DNA from: Flammeovirga kamogawensis
Lineage (GTDB): Bacteria > Bacteroidota > Bacteroidia > Cytophagales > Flammeovirgaceae
Reading direction: 5' to 3'
DNA: 64,000 nucleotides
Assembly (NCBI RefSeq): GCF_018736065.1
Contig: NZ_CP076128.1
Span: 4,217,001-4,281,000 of the forward strand
This document shows, piece after piece, positions 35,523 to 47,973 of the stretch. Position numbers and translations under genes: made by a program. A model generated the notes under the pieces. That model was given only the letters and a program-made list of their open reading frames with translations, was not told the DNA's origin and searched no databases. Numbering within the stretch: position 1 is the first letter of the stretch; every line of letters starts with the position of its first letter.

Positions 35523-36653
35523 ATGATTATCAGAAATAAAATATTAAATCTTTATTTATTTAATTTAATATTTATTGGGTTACTATTTGTTAGTTCAACA
35601 ACTAGTATTGCTCAAGAAGTTACCGAAGGTCAGACATATTCCCCTGCAGGTTTATCACAAGAACCTGTAAATGTAAAAAGTGAATTATTCCCAACTTCAT
35701 CGGATGAAGTTGGTGATACAACTTTCACGATTTATGGTGATGCATCCGTTCCATTCAAAATTTATTTTGTAAATGGAGCACAGTATGATAACATATTTAA
35801 TCCTAACCCTACAGGGATTATTTTGAATGGAAGAGAATTTAATTTTTTCTGTTCGATGGAAAAATCAATTCGTCAAAATTATTCAAATGTTTTAGAAGCA
35901 AAAGAATTTGATTATTTAGGCAAAAGTTACCTTATGCTAATCTCTTTTAGAGAGGATTGTTTAGGAGATAATTGTCGTTACAGATGCTATAATGTATTTG
36001 ATATAACAGATAAACAGTCAATTCGTCAAACTTCTTTTTCAAGTTTATTTCAAGGAACTGATAGTTTTGGTGATTTTAACAACGACGGTAAATTAGATTT
36101 TTTACGTGTTGCACCTAAGCCTCCTAAAGATCATATTGCAGGAGAAGTGGTTACAAATTACTTAATCACCTCTTATACTATGAGGAGAGGTATTCCAAGA
36201 CAATTAACAGATCAAGGTAATACGTACTATTTGTATGTAAAAGGAACAGAAGATGTTTCTAATTTCAATGTTCTTCAAGCTTATTGGTTCTTTAATATAA
36301 AGAACAAGGATGGCGAAAATGCTGAACCTACAACATACTTTGCAGAGTACATTTCATTTGATCCAATGTATAGGTATCTATACAATCCAAATGGAGTGAG
36401 GATAGAAAAAAACCGATGGTCTGTACTTGTTACAGATGTTGGTGATTTAGAATCTGCACAGGAACATTGTCACATCGTAAATGAATACAACATAGAAGAT
36501 GTATTTATTATGATTGATCAATACAGTGGTGATATTACCTATCAGGTGTTTGCAGGAAATTTTGTAAGTAGAGAAAGTGCTGAAGCATACCTTAAGCAGT
36601 TACAAACTTACGGAGTTGATGGGCAACTGGTTGATTTCTTAAAGTCTTACTAA
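35523..36653 (+). CDS. Secreted protein with C-terminal SPOR domain
   Basis: The 376-residue protein has a signal peptide (about 31 residues, cleaved near SIAQ). It contains a central region with TDSFGDFNNDGKLDFLRV, an FG-GAP/EF-hand-like calcium-loop stretch. The last 78 residues form a SPOR-type domain (WSVLVTDVGDLESAQEHCHI...YQVFAGNFVSRESAEAYLKQL), which in other bacteria binds denuded glycan strands at the septum. The middle part is unassigned. It is followed 64 bases downstream by a TPR gene, so the pair may work together in the periplasm. Confidence 0.78.
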   Translation: MIIRNKILNLYLFNLIFIGLLFVSSTTSIAQEVTEGQTYSPAGLSQEPVNVKSELFPTSSDEVGDTTFTIYGDASVPFKIYFVNGAQYDNIFNPNPTGIILNGREFNFFCSMEKSIRQNYSNVLEAKEFDYLGKSYLMLISFREDCLGDNCRYRCYNVFDITDKQSIRQTSFSSLFQGTDSFGDFNNDGKLDFLRVAPKPPKDHIAGEVVTNYLITSYTMRRGIPRQLTDQGNTYYLYVKGTEDVSNFNVLQAYWFFNIKNKDGENAEPTTYFAEYISFDPMYRYLYNPNGVRIEKNRWSVLVTDVGDLESAQEHCHIVNEYNIEDVFIMIDQYSGDITYQVFAGNFVSRESAEAYLKQLQTYGVDGQLVDFLKSY

Positions 36654-36717
36654 ATTTTTTCAATAAACTTTTTTATCAGGCAAGTACAAAAGAACGAGTT
36701 CTTCAACATTACAATAT

Positions 36718-38061
36718 ATGAGACTATCTAAATTAAATATTATTATTACGTTATTCTGCTCAATATTTTTTCTAAATGAAGGTATTGCTCAAAATAGCGA
36801 AGCTAAGGCACATCTAGAGACTGCAGATTTTTTATTAGCAAATAATCGATATTCAGAAGCTCTAGATGAATTAGAAAAGGCAATTCAAGCAAATCCAACA
36901 GATGGAAGTGTTTACTTTAAAAAAGCAAATACATATTTAGCTGTTACAAAATTTAGTGAAGCTATAACAACTTTAGAAAGTTGCGTTCAAGCAGATCCAA
37001 GCTATTTTAGAGCTTATGAAATGCTAGGAGATTTATATTCACAAAGAAAGCAACCAATTAAAGCGGTTAATTTTTATGACCTTGCTTTCCAAAAAGATCC
37101 AAGTATTGATCAGAGATATTTATATAAATTAAAAATTTTAGATATTCTTGATCAAGCTAACAGACATCGTTTTTCAAAACCTCATATTGATGATGTTAGA
37201 TCATTAAACTTAGTAGAGTCTTTTGATCTTGATTATTATGAAGCTATGTATTGGAATGAAATGGATAGCCCAGAAAAAGCAGAAGAATTAATGGCTAAGA
37301 TTATTGGCGATATTGAACCGCTTTCTGGAAATGAACGTTACTACTATCAATATATTTGGGCACTTTTCTCTCAAGGAAAGTATTCTGAAGCAAGCCAATG
37401 GATGGATAAAATTACAACTTCAGAAGCAGAAGCAATGTTTATGATCTTTAGAGAAGATTACTATTTTAGTTTAGCTGATACTTATTTTGAGGTAATGGAC
37501 TATGAAAAGAGTCAGCAAATGATTGATATTACTTTAGGTATCAACTCTTCTTATATCGAAGCATTTGATCTTCAAAAACAACTTGCAGCTATTCATACAA
37601 ATAAAACAAAGGTTATTGCTGCTCAAGATAGAGCTTTAATGGCAGAGAAAGATATAAAAAAGCGTTCTGCAAAATTATTGGAATTAGCTATTTTAAATTA
37701 TCAAGCTGCTGATTATTCTACAGCATATATTCATTTAGAAGAATTCCAAAATGCTTTACCACAAAATGAAAGAAACATTAATGTAATTTTCATTAAAACA
37801 ATGTGCGAGAAAAACCTAATGCAAGTAGGTGCTTCTACAGAGAAATTAAAAAAGGTTATTCATAACCCAAGTATAAATCCTCCTACAAAAGCAAAGTATA
37901 ATTTTGCAATCGCACTTGTTTACAAAGAAGTTGGAGATTATAAGCAAGCAGAGAATTTCTTAAAAGCTGCTTATGGTGGATCGTTTAAAAATACGGTTCG
38001 ATATGAATTCTCAGAAATTCAAAAGTTAAAAGACATGAAGGAAATAGAGGCAATGAACTAA
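36718..38061 (+). CDS. Secreted tetratricopeptide-repeat protein
   Basis: The 447-residue protein begins with a signal peptide (about 24 residues, cleaved near GIAQ) and contains TPR helix pairs from residue 28 to the end (LETADFLLANNRYSEALDELEKAI, VYFKKANTYLAVTKFSEAITTL, AKYNFAIALVYKEVGDYKQAENFL). It resembles the TPR protein at 23881-25206 in length and in matched positions of the C-terminal half. No enzymatic motif is seen. It lies 64 bases after the SPOR gene and ends at a terminator at 38083, so the two probably form an operon. Confidence 0.82.
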   Translation: MRLSKLNIIITLFCSIFFLNEGIAQNSEAKAHLETADFLLANNRYSEALDELEKAIQANPTDGSVYFKKANTYLAVTKFSEAITTLESCVQADPSYFRAYEMLGDLYSQRKQPIKAVNFYDLAFQKDPSIDQRYLYKLKILDILDQANRHRFSKPHIDDVRSLNLVESFDLDYYEAMYWNEMDSPEKAEELMAKIIGDIEPLSGNERYYYQYIWALFSQGKYSEASQWMDKITTSEAEAMFMIFREDYYFSLADTYFEVMDYEKSQQMIDITLGINSSYIEAFDLQKQLAAIHTNKTKVIAAQDRALMAEKDIKKRSAKLLELAILNYQAADYSTAYIHLEEFQNALPQNERNINVIFIKTMCEKNLMQVGASTEKLKKVIHNPSINPPTKAKYNFAIALVYKEVGDYKQAENFLKAAYGGSFKNTVRYEFSEIQKLKDMKEIEAMN

Positions 38062-38082
38062 TTGTTCTTTATTAATTTCTAA

Positions 38083-38121
38083 AAATCCTTATCTAATAAA
38101 ATTAGATAAGGATTTTTTTTT
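38083..38121 (+). terminator. Terminator after the SPOR-TPR unit
   Basis: A perfect 15-bp stem AAATCCTTATCTAAT/ATTAGATAAGGATTT, 3-base loop, T run. Confidence 0.9.
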
Positions 38122-38137
38122 GAAAAAAATATTAAAC

Positions 38138-38170
38138 TGATGGTGACATTTTTTGTAGAGAGATATTACT
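38138..38170 (+). promoter_or_regulatory. Copy 1 of a shared upstream motif
   Basis: TGATGGTGACATTTT at 38138-38152 recurs exactly at 38803-38817. In both places it is followed with the same spacing (10 positions later, GT then AGATAT) without gaps. The motif lies about 85 bases before the ATG at 38237. It may be a promoter of an alternative sigma factor or an operator. Confidence 0.45.
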
Positions 38171-38236
38171 AATTGAACAAAGGCTATACGCCATTAAAAT
38201 CTTCAATTAGTTTATCATTATTAAAAAATATCTACT

Positions 38237-38713
38237 ATGAAAAAGTTATTATTTGTATTCGTTTCAACATTATTATTAGGCTTTTCTACAGCAACAATAG
38301 CACAAGATAATACAAAAGCAGGAGCAGCAAATTTAAAAGGTCCTGGTACATTAAATATAGGTTTAACAACAGGTTTTTCTAATAATACAATAGGCTTTAT
38401 GGCTGATTATGAAATAGCACAACTAGGTAGAGATTTTACAGTTGGTGCATTTGTAGATTATCAGTCATGGAGTGGAAAAGGTAGCTCTTTTGGAGCTGGT
38501 GCAAGATTTAGATGGTATGCCGATAGAGTTTTAAATATCACTAATCCTAAATGGGATGTATACGCAGTAGGTGATGTAGGATTTAAATTTGGAGAAGGCA
38601 ATGCTTTACATTGGGGTATTGGTGTGGGTGCTAAATATCACATCTCTGATAAAATTGGTATACAAGGAAATATAGGTACTGGAGCACAAATAGGTATTTG
38701 CTTCGGACTTTAA
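38237..38713 (+). CDS. Small secreted outer-membrane barrel-like protein
   Basis: The 158-residue protein has a signal peptide (about 22 residues, ending TIAQ). The mature part has strand-like alternation with many Gly and aromatic residues (TLNIGLTTGFSNNTIGFMADYEIAQL, GAGARFRWYADRVLNI, WGIGVGAKYHISDKIG), typical of small 8-strand barrels. It ends in GTGAQIGICFGL. No specific function is visible. The upstream motif is shared with the next gene. Confidence 0.7.
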   Translation: MKKLLFVFVSTLLLGFSTATIAQDNTKAGAANLKGPGTLNIGLTTGFSNNTIGFMADYEIAQLGRDFTVGAFVDYQSWSGKGSSFGAGARFRWYADRVLNITNPKWDVYAVGDVGFKFGEGNALHWGIGVGAKYHISDKIGIQGNIGTGAQIGICFGL

Positions 38714-38759
38714 TAAGACTTTGAGAGAGTTTTAGAGTAAATAAAGTTAAGATTGAAAG

Positions 38760-38788
38760 GAGTAACATTTTATGTTACTCTTTTTTTG
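38760..38788 (+). terminator. Terminator after the small barrel gene
   Basis: GGAGTAACA-ttttta-TGTTACTC stem followed by TTTTTTT. Confidence 0.8.
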
Positions 38789-38802
38789 AAAAAGTCAGAA
38801 TA

Positions 38803-38834
38803 TGATGGTGACATTTTAAGTGATTAGATATAAT
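38803..38834 (+). promoter_or_regulatory. Copy 2 of the shared upstream motif
   Basis: TGATGGTGACATTTT at 38803-38817 repeats the element found at 38138-38152, with matching GT and AGATAT downstream. It starts 67 bases before the ATG at 38870. The TTTTTTTGAAAAA stretch before it also resembles copy 1. Confidence 0.45.
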
Positions 38835-38869
38835 GTAATGTATCTCTTCATTACTTAAAATTTAGCAAA

Positions 38870-39238
38870 ATGTTACAATCTCAATTAAAAATATTAGGTG
38901 TAATCACTAATAAAATCAAGTATATATTCATTGCATTAGCAATCATAAATCTCCTTTTTCTTCAGGTAGAAAAAGCTTCATTTTCAGAAAAAATAGTAGC
39001 TGGAGCATTAAGTTTACTCTACATATTGATGTCTTTTAAATCTACAGAAATGACAAAAGAAGTAGTGCTATTAATGGTAACGGTTATAGTTTTTTATAAC
39101 GTGTTTTTATTCAAAATAGATATTGAATATTTTATGAGACAAGCTTTTGGTTCTTTTAGTGAGCTTGTTGTTTTAGGATATTATTTAAAAAAATATATTG
39201 ATGTTGAACAAAAAATTGATCGAATTGAATTTGTGTAA
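38870..39238 (+). CDS. Small membrane protein of unknown function
   Basis: The 122-residue protein has three to four hydrophobic segments (about 17-33, 42-57, 66-82, 92-106: YIFIALAIINLLFLQV, AGALSLLYILMSF, EVVLLMVTVIVFYNVFLF). No signal peptidase site or known family is visible. It has no neighbour in operon; its only link is the shared upstream motif with the small barrel gene. The function is unknown. Confidence 0.65.
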   Translation: MLQSQLKILGVITNKIKYIFIALAIINLLFLQVEKASFSEKIVAGALSLLYILMSFKSTEMTKEVVLLMVTVIVFYNVFLFKIDIEYFMRQAFGSFSELVVLGYYLKKYIDVEQKIDRIEFV

Positions 39239-39319
39239 TCCAAGAGTTTATTAATTAAGTTGATAGTATTAGTTAGTTTTTTCACTTAGATCACGTTGTG
39301 GATAAGTGATTTTAAATGA

Positions 39320-39345
39320 GGGGAATGAATTAGTTTTCATTCCCC
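39320..39345. terminator. Hairpin after icmF
   Basis: GGGGAATGAA/TTCATTCCCC with a 6-base loop is a strong stem, but T tracts on either strand are weak. It lies 10 bases beyond the icmF stop and probably ends that transcript. Confidence 0.6.
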
Positions 39346-39354
39346 ATTAATATT

Positions 39355-42300
39355 TTACATATTTCTTCTATACTGTCCGCCTACATTAAAAAGTGCAGCA
39401 GTTATCTGTCCTAAAGAACATACCTTAGAAGCTTCCATTAATGCATCAAAAGTATTTTGTTGTTCCAAAGCTTTATGCTGTAAATCAGCTAAAGCTTTTA
39501 CCGTTTCCTCTTTGTAAAACTCTTGAGACTTTTCTAATGAATAAATTTGTTCATCCTTTTCTTCTTTGGTAGAACGTATTACCTCTTCTGGAATTACAGT
39601 TGGTGAACCATTTTTTGAAAGGAATGTATTTACGCCAATTATAGGAAATTCTCCATTGTGTTTAAGTGTTTCATAATACAAAGATTCTTCTTGAATTTTT
39701 GAACGTTGGTACATTGTTTCCATAGCACCAAGAACACCACCTCTTTCAGTAATTCGATCAAACTCTGCCATTACAGCTTCTTCAACTAAATCAGTCAGTT
39801 CTTCAATAATAAAAGCACCTTGAATTGGATTTTCATTTTTTGTAAGCCCAAGCTCCTTATTTATAATTAATTGAATAGCAACAGCCCTTCGTACAGACTC
39901 TTCAGTCGGTGTGGTAATTGCTTCATCATATGCATTTGTGTGTAATGAGTTACAGTTGTCATAAATGGCATATAATGCTTGTAGAGTTGTTCTAATATCA
40001 TTAAAAGCAATTTCTTGTGCATGGAGTGACCTTCCAGAAGTTTGTATATGATACTTTAGCTTTTGAGATCTATCGGCAGCCTTATATTTATATTTTAATG
40101 CTTTTGCCCATATTCTTCTTGCTACTCTTCCAATGACAGCATATTCCGGATCAACACCATTAGAAAAGAAGAAAGAGAAATTAGGTGCGAAATCATCAAT
40201 TTTCATCCCTCTATTTAAATAATATTCTATGAATGTAAATCCATTTGCCAAGGTAAAAGCTAATTGAGAAATTGGATTGGCTCCTGCTTCCGCAATATGA
40301 TATCCAGAGATTGAAACAGAATAAAAGTTTTTAATTTTTTCTTTAGTGAAATACTCTTGCATATCGCCCATTAGGCGTAAAGAAAATTCAGTTGAGAATA
40401 TGCATGTATTTTGTGCCTGATCTTCTTTTAGAATATCAGCTTGAACAGTACCTCTAACTTTAGCAATTGTTGTCGCCTTAATTTTTTGATAAATATCCAA
40501 AGGAAGAACCTGATCTCCAGTAACACCAAGAAGGAGTAACCCTAGCCCATTGTGGTTAGATGGTAGTTCAGTTCTATAAGTTGGTTGTTTACCATCTTTG
40601 AAAATGGCTTTTATCTTTTTCTTTGTAGCTTCAAGTAAACCATTTTTATGAATATATAATTCACATTGTTGGTCAATTGCAGCATTCATAAAGAAAGCCG
40701 TCATTGTTGCTGCAGGCCCATTTATTGTCATAGACACAGAAGTACTTACAGCACAAAGGTCAAAGCCAGAATACAACCTTTTTGCATCGTCTAAACAACA
40801 AACATTTACACCAGAATTACCAATTTTACCATAAATATCTGGTCTAAAGGCAGGGTCTTCTCCGTATAATGTAACAGAATCAAAAGCCGTAGATAATCGA
40901 GCAGCTGGTTGTCCTTCAGATAAATAGTGAAAGCGTTTATTAGTTCTTTCAGGATTACCTTCTCCAGCAAACATTCTTGTTGGATCTTCACCAGTTCTTT
41001 TAAAAGGAAATACACCTGCAGTAAACGGAAATTCACCTGGTACATTTTCTTGCATTGCCCATTTTGTAATATCTCCCCATCCACTATATTTAGGGAGGCA
41101 AACTTTAGTAATTTTAGTGCCAGATAAAGAGGTGCTTTTTGCAGCAACATTTATATCCTTTCCTCTTACTTGGTAAGTAAAAGTATCTTGATTGTACGCG
41201 TCTACTTTACTTTTCCACCCTTCAATAAGATCAATAACTTCATGATCCAGTTGTTTTTTTAAGGAAGAAAAAGCACCTTCAAGTACGTTTTTTGTGGTGA
41301 TATCACTTTTAATAACCTCAATAGCTTTTTGTAAACCGTACAATTTATCTGCTATTTCAGCTTGTTCAGATACTATTAGGTTGTAGTTTCTTACAACATC
41401 AGAAATCTCTGATAGATAACGAACTCTTGCGGGAGGAATAATATGGTAGCGTTCTTCTAAAGAACCTTGATCAATTTTAGTTAATTGTAAAGCAGAACTT
41501 TTAGCGTTAAGAAGTTCTGCTAATTTATTGTATAATTGATTGACTCCACTATCGTTAAATTGAGAAGCCATCGTACCAAATACAGGTGTGCTCTCATCTG
41601 GTAATTCAAATTGATTATGATTTCTTCGGTATTGTTTACAGACATCACGTAGAGCATCTTGAGCTCCTTTTTTATCAAATTTATTTAAAGCAATGATGTC
41701 TGCATAATCAAGCATATCAATTTTTTCTAATTGAGTTGCGGCACCATATTCAGGAGTCATTACATATAATGAAACATCACTAAAATCTATTATTTCAGTT
41801 CCAGACTGACCAATCCCAGATGTTTCTAAAATGATTAAATCGAACTTTGCCGCTTTCATCAAATTTATAACCTCTTGAATATGTTCTGATAAAGCAATAT
41901 GTGCTTGTCTAGTAGCTAAAGAACGCATATAAATACGATTGTCAGCAATTGCATTCATCCTAATTCTATCACCTAATAAAGCACCTCCTGTTTTTCTTTT
42001 TGATGGATCTACAGAGATAATAGCAATCTGCTTATCGCTGGAAGCTAATAAAAAGCGACGAATTAATTCATCAACAAGGCTAGATTTACCAGCACCTCCT
42101 GTTCCTGTTATCCCTAAAACAGGGGTATTAGATAAGTTAGCTTTTTCTTTTATAGTATCAAGTATTTCCGAATTATCTGATTTGAAATTTTCTATTGCAG
42201 AAATAATTCTTCCAAGATTACGATGAGATTTCTTCTCAAGGTTTAATAATTCTTTATTTACTTTCTCTCCTGTAGGGTGGTCACATTGTTTTAAAATGTC

Positions 42301-42720
42301 ATTAATCATTCCCTGTAACCCCATTAACCTACCATCATCTGGAGAGTAAATACGGTTGATCCCATAATTATGAAGCTCTTTAATTTCTGACGGAAGTATA
42401 GTGCCGCCACCTCCTCCATAAAGACCAATATAGTCAGCACCTCTTTCTTTTAGAAGGTCATGAATATATTTAAAGTACTCTAAGTGACCTCCTTGATAAG
42501 AAGTAATTGCAATACCTTGTACATCTTCTTGAATTGCACAATCTACAATTTCTTGTGCGGAACGATTGTGACCAAGGTGTATGATTTCTGCACCCGTAGA
42601 TTGCATAATTCTACGCATGATGTTGATGGAAGCATCGTGTCCATCAAATAAAGATCCTGCCGTTACAAGCCTAATTTTATGTTTAGGTTTGTAAGGTTGG
42701 TTGTTAATCTGTGTGGTCAT
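39355..42720 (-). CDS. icmF: Fused isobutyryl-CoA mutase (IcmF)
   Basis: IcmF fuses a cobalamin-binding domain, a MeaB-like GTPase chaperone and the mutase subunit in one 1121-residue chain. It interconverts isobutyryl-CoA and butyryl-CoA through a radical 1,2-shift. Residues 26-29 hold the DGHD B12-ligand motif. The GTPase has Walker A GTGGAGKS at 206-213. The mutase domain contains [20 protein letters not shown], the substrate-binding region that differs from methylmalonyl-CoA mutase (usual PYTRG-type), which argues for IcmF. It follows a LytS-type kinase gene by 23 bases on the same strand, so they probably share a transcript. A methylmalonyl mutase is not ruled out by sequence alone. Confidence 0.93.
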   Translation of the reverse strand: MTTQINNQPYKPKHKIRLVTAGSLFDGHDASINIMRRIMQSTGAEIIHLGHNRSAQEIVDCAIQEDVQGIAITSYQGGHLEYFKYIHDLLKERGADYIGLYGGGGGTILPSEIKELHNYGINRIYSPDDGRLMGLQGMINDILKQCDHPTGEKVNKELLNLEKKSHRNLGRIISAIENFKSDNSEILDTIKEKANLSNTPVLGITGTGGAGKSSLVDELIRRFLLASSDKQIAIISVDPSKRKTGGALLGDRIRMNAIADNRIYMRSLATRQAHIALSEHIQEVINLMKAAKFDLIILETSGIGQSGTEIIDFSDVSLYVMTPEYGAATQLEKIDMLDYADIIALNKFDKKGAQDALRDVCKQYRRNHNQFELPDESTPVFGTMASQFNDSGVNQLYNKLAELLNAKSSALQLTKIDQGSLEERYHIIPPARVRYLSEISDVVRNYNLIVSEQAEIADKLYGLQKAIEVIKSDITTKNVLEGAFSSLKKQLDHEVIDLIEGWKSKVDAYNQDTFTYQVRGKDINVAAKSTSLSGTKITKVCLPKYSGWGDITKWAMQENVPGEFPFTAGVFPFKRTGEDPTRMFAGEGNPERTNKRFHYLSEGQPAARLSTAFDSVTLYGEDPAFRPDIYGKIGNSGVNVCCLDDAKRLYSGFDLCAVSTSVSMTINGPAATMTAFFMNAAIDQQCELYIHKNGLLEATKKKIKAIFKDGKQPTYRTELPSNHNGLGLLLLGVTGDQVLPLDIYQKIKATTIAKVRGTVQADILKEDQAQNTCIFSTEFSLRLMGDMQEYFTKEKIKNFYSVSISGYHIAEAGANPISQLAFTLANGFTFIEYYLNRGMKIDDFAPNFSFFFSNGVDPEYAVIGRVARRIWAKALKYKYKAADRSQKLKYHIQTSGRSLHAQEIAFNDIRTTLQALYAIYDNCNSLHTNAYDEAITTPTEESVRRAVAIQLIINKELGLTKNENPIQGAFIIEELTDLVEEAVMAEFDRITERGGVLGAMETMYQRSKIQEESLYYETLKHNGEFPIIGVNTFLSKNGSPTVIPEEVIRSTKEEKDEQIYSLEKSQEFYKEETVKALADLQHKALEQQNTFDALMEASKVCSLGQITAALFNVGGQYRRNM

Positions 42721-42743
42721 TTCTGTGGTATGTGTTTAATGGT

Positions 42744-43856
42744 TTATTGTGTGTTTATATTTAGTATAATGGAATACTCTTTAGATGAATCATGTATTGC
42801 CATTGAGTGTTTATTCTTGTATTGCAAGTTGAGACGTTTTTTTACATTCTCCAAACCTATTCCTCCTTGTTTATCTTTTGATAATTTTTTTAAAGGTTTG
42901 CTATTATTAATCTTGAAAGTAATTTGACCGTCTAAAGATGAAGAAAGTGAAATTTTGATCCATCCATTTATTTCATCTTCAATATGACTATGTTTAAAAG
43001 CATTTTCTATAAAAGGAGCAAATAACAATGGTGCTATAGGTAAATTACTATTTTGAATGTCCCAATCGATGGCAATATTTTCTTTAATAGCATCATCTTT
43101 AAGAATATGTAACCCGATAAAATTATTAAGGTAATCTATTTCTTTTTGTAGGGGGACAGTTGCAGTTCCCGTATCATAAAGCATATACCTAAGCATATCC
43201 GATAGTTGTAAAACAACATCAGGAGTTTTATCAGATTTTAGGAAAGAAAGTGAGTAGATATTATTTAAAACATTAAATAAGAAATGTGGGTTCACTTGAG
43301 ATTTAAGGAAATCCATCTCTGATTTTACTTTTTCTTCCCTTAAACTAGAAGCTTCATTTTCTTGTTTAAGGCTGTATGTAGTCATTTTGTATGCAGTAGA
43401 AGCCAATGCAACCACACTAAATAGAATTAAATTATAAGAAGATTCGAATAGTTTAAATCCTCTTTTTAATTTTTTAATTCCGGGTCTATTAGATCTATTT
43501 CTAAATTCAGGGTCGTCAAAAGGAAACATTAATTCTTCTCTAACAGATAGTTTCCAAGAATCAATTATATATCGTTCAATTTTTTGATACAGAAAAGAAA
43601 TAATTATTACCATTGCAAATAATACAAGGATATATATAATATTCTTTTTTTTGAGTAACAATTGGGGTAGAAGATAATTAATGTTGATTTGCCAAATGAA
43701 TATTTGAGAACCAATCAATAATAACGTTTTCATCAATGCATATTGACTTCCAAATCGTTCATTAAAAAAATTAAATGTAAGGAAGAAGTAGGCGAGTATT
43801 AATAGTACTTGCCAAACGGTGTCTTGCTTAATTTTATTTTTTAATTGTAAGCTCAT
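42744..43856 (-). CDS. LytS/YehU-type sensor histidine kinase
   Basis: The 370-residue kinase has four membrane segments (about 13-30, 42-58, 73-90, 140-155), then a His_kinase domain with the phosphoacceptor His191 in FLKSQVNPHFLFNVLNNI, DMLRYML, and an ATPase domain with PLLFAPFIENAFKHS (N box) and KQGGIGLENVKKRLNLQY (G box). The Arg-Arg/Pro-rich loop at 120-135 is unusual. Such kinases normally have a LytTR response regulator next to them, but none is here. icmF follows 23 bases downstream, which may imply shared regulation. The signal is unknown. Confidence 0.88.
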   Translation of the reverse strand: MSLQLKNKIKQDTVWQVLLILAYFFLTFNFFNERFGSQYALMKTLLLIGSQIFIWQININYLLPQLLLKKKNIIYILVLFAMVIIISFLYQKIERYIIDSWKLSVREELMFPFDDPEFRNRSNRPGIKKLKRGFKLFESSYNLILFSVVALASTAYKMTTYSLKQENEASSLREEKVKSEMDFLKSQVNPHFLFNVLNNIYSLSFLKSDKTPDVVLQLSDMLRYMLYDTGTATVPLQKEIDYLNNFIGLHILKDDAIKENIAIDWDIQNSNLPIAPLLFAPFIENAFKHSHIEDEINGWIKISLSSSLDGQITFKINNSKPLKKLSKDKQGGIGLENVKKRLNLQYKNKHSMAIHDSSKEYSIILNINTQ

Positions 43857-46414
<2,558 letters not shown>

Positions 46415-46433
46415 AGATTTAATTTTCACAATA

Positions 46434-46472
46434 AAAAAAGACCTCTTTCGAGCAATTGAAAGAGGTCTTTTT
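46434..46472 (+). terminator. Terminator after icd
   Basis: AAAAAGACCTCTTTC/GAAAGAGGTCTTTTT stem with an 8-base loop. Confidence 0.9.
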
Positions 46473-46592
46473 ATGTAATAACAAAATTAGAAATAAGGAT
46501 TATTACAAGTATCATGAGTACTCATAGTATTAATAGGATTTAAAAACTAACTTTTATTTTTACTAAAATCATCTAATTAGTAATATTTACAC

Positions 46593-46619
46593 TTGATTAT
46601 ACAATTTGCATTATTTTTG
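46593..46619 (+). promoter_or_regulatory. Promoter for the methyltransferase unit
   Basis: TTG (46593-46595) and TATTTTTG (46612-46619), spaced by 16 bases, fit the consensus. The start site near 46626 would leave only five bases before an ATG at 46631 and favours the ATG at 46673 as start codon. Confidence 0.5.
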
Positions 46620-46672
46620 AACCGTTATGAATGTGTTCAATGCAGTGCTATTACTGTGTTAAAATAATTTAT

Positions 46673-47326
46673 ATGAAACAAGTGAAAGATAGTAATACTG
46701 CTTTCTATGAAAATATGCCTCTCGATACGTTTCAAAACTTTGCAGATCAAATTGGATTAGCAAACGGAGAAGATCTTGATGTAGTTTTTGATTCTATTAA
46801 TAAAACGCCAACATTAATGGAGTTTGGATCAGGCTACGGAAGAATATTAAAGGCATTATCTCGTAAAAATTTTCAAGGAAATGTAATTGCTGTTGAAAGA
46901 GTTAGTGATCTAGTGGCTCTTTTGGAGTTGAAATATTCATCTAAAGTGAAGGTTTTACATGAAGACCTTTGTGATTTAGAATGGGAAGATAACTCCATTG
47001 ATACTATTTTATGGATGTGGTCTGGAATTTTAGAATTAAAACCAGAAGATCAACAATTAGTAATTAAAAAAGCACACTCTTGGCTCAAAGAAGGAGGGCG
47101 TTTAATCATAGAATGTCCTAAAAATAATTCAATTTCTAAGGTCGGAATGTTATCAAATGATAAAAAAGTTGTCGTAAAGGAGGATTGGGGTGTCTTAGAT
47201 GCAACACTTGTAGATGCTGAAGATATCGCTTTATATTCATCTAGGGCAGGTTTTAGCTCACATTCATTGCAAACTTATGAAACTACGACGCATTTGATAA
47301 GAGCAATCTATACTTTGATAAAATAA
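46673..47326 (+). CDS. Class I SAM-dependent methyltransferase
   Basis: I use the ATG at 46673 (217 residues), as the ATG at 46631 falls close to the predicted transcription start. The N-terminal part holds the SAM-binding motif I TLMEFGSGYGRILKAL, then VIAVERVSDLVALLEL (acidic end of strand beta2) and DNSIDTILWMWSGILELKPEDQ (motif-IV-type region). The C-terminal part is short. The substrate is unknown. The three Skp genes follow after 40 bases and may share the transcript. Confidence 0.78.
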   Translation: MKQVKDSNTAFYENMPLDTFQNFADQIGLANGEDLDVVFDSINKTPTLMEFGSGYGRILKALSRKNFQGNVIAVERVSDLVALLELKYSSKVKVLHEDLCDLEWEDNSIDTILWMWSGILELKPEDQQLVIKKAHSWLKEGGRLIIECPKNNSISKVGMLSNDKKVVVKEDWGVLDATLVDAEDIALYSSRAGFSSHSLQTYETTTHLIRAIYTLIK

Positions 47327-47366
47327 AGAATATAAACATCTTTAAGGATAATTAAACTGGAGAAAT

Positions 47367-47900
47367 ATGAAAAACTTCCTCTTGATTACTCTATTCTTTC
47401 TCATTAATCTGCCTTTAGTGAATGCTCAAAGGTTTGGATATATTGATTCACAGGTAATAATAGAACAATTACCTGAGTACAATGAGGCTGAAGGGAAATT
47501 AAAGAAATTGACGGATAAGTGGTTAAAAGAACTCGACAATATGAAATCTGAAATTGCCGATCTTGAAAGAGCTTATTCTCATGAAGAAATCTTGCTTACA
47601 CCAGAAATGAAAGCAGAGAAACTAGAAAACATTGCTGAATTAAAACAAGCATTGAGAGAGTTTCAAACTAATCATTTTGGGTATGAAGGATTGTTATATT
47701 CGAAGAGAATGGAATATATGAAACCACTTCAGGATAAAATTTCAAAAGCTTGTCAAACAGTTGCAAGACAAAAAAAATTGAATTTTATCTTCGATAAGGC
47801 TTCAGATATTACTTTAATTTACTCAGATCCTAAATATAATTACACAGATTTCGTTTTAGACGAACTTGATGAGGGCGATCCCGAGGATTCTCCAAGATAA
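47367..47900 (+). CDS. OmpH/Skp-like periplasmic chaperone, copy 1
   Basis: The 177-residue protein has a signal peptide (about 20 residues, ending VNAQ), then the Skp pattern RFGYIDSQVIIEQLPEYNEAEGKLKKLTDKW, a long helix and the C-terminal strand KLNFIFDKASDITLIYSDPKYNYTDFVL. Skp proteins hold unfolded outer-membrane proteins. This copy ends in an acidic tail (LDEGDPEDSPR) which the others lack. It is followed after 73 bases by copy 2. The family call is secure. Specific partner is unknown. Confidence 0.88.
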   Translation: MKNFLLITLFFLINLPLVNAQRFGYIDSQVIIEQLPEYNEAEGKLKKLTDKWLKELDNMKSEIADLERAYSHEEILLTPEMKAEKLENIAELKQALREFQTNHFGYEGLLYSKRMEYMKPLQDKISKACQTVARQKKLNFIFDKASDITLIYSDPKYNYTDFVLDELDEGDPEDSPR

Positions 47901-47973
47901 TTTATATTTTTGCAATTGAAAATTTTCTCCCAAGTAGAATTTTACGTATAAACAGAGAAATTAAATTACACAA

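Noticed and set aside
39355-42720. Methylmalonyl-CoA mutase as the name for the B12 enzyme
   Set aside because: The fused GTPase and the [14 protein letters not shown] segment fit IcmF rather than the two-subunit methylmalonyl-CoA mutase.
42679-42927. Plus-strand frame across the kinase-icmF junction
   Set aside because: Antisense to both genes; no motif or start context.
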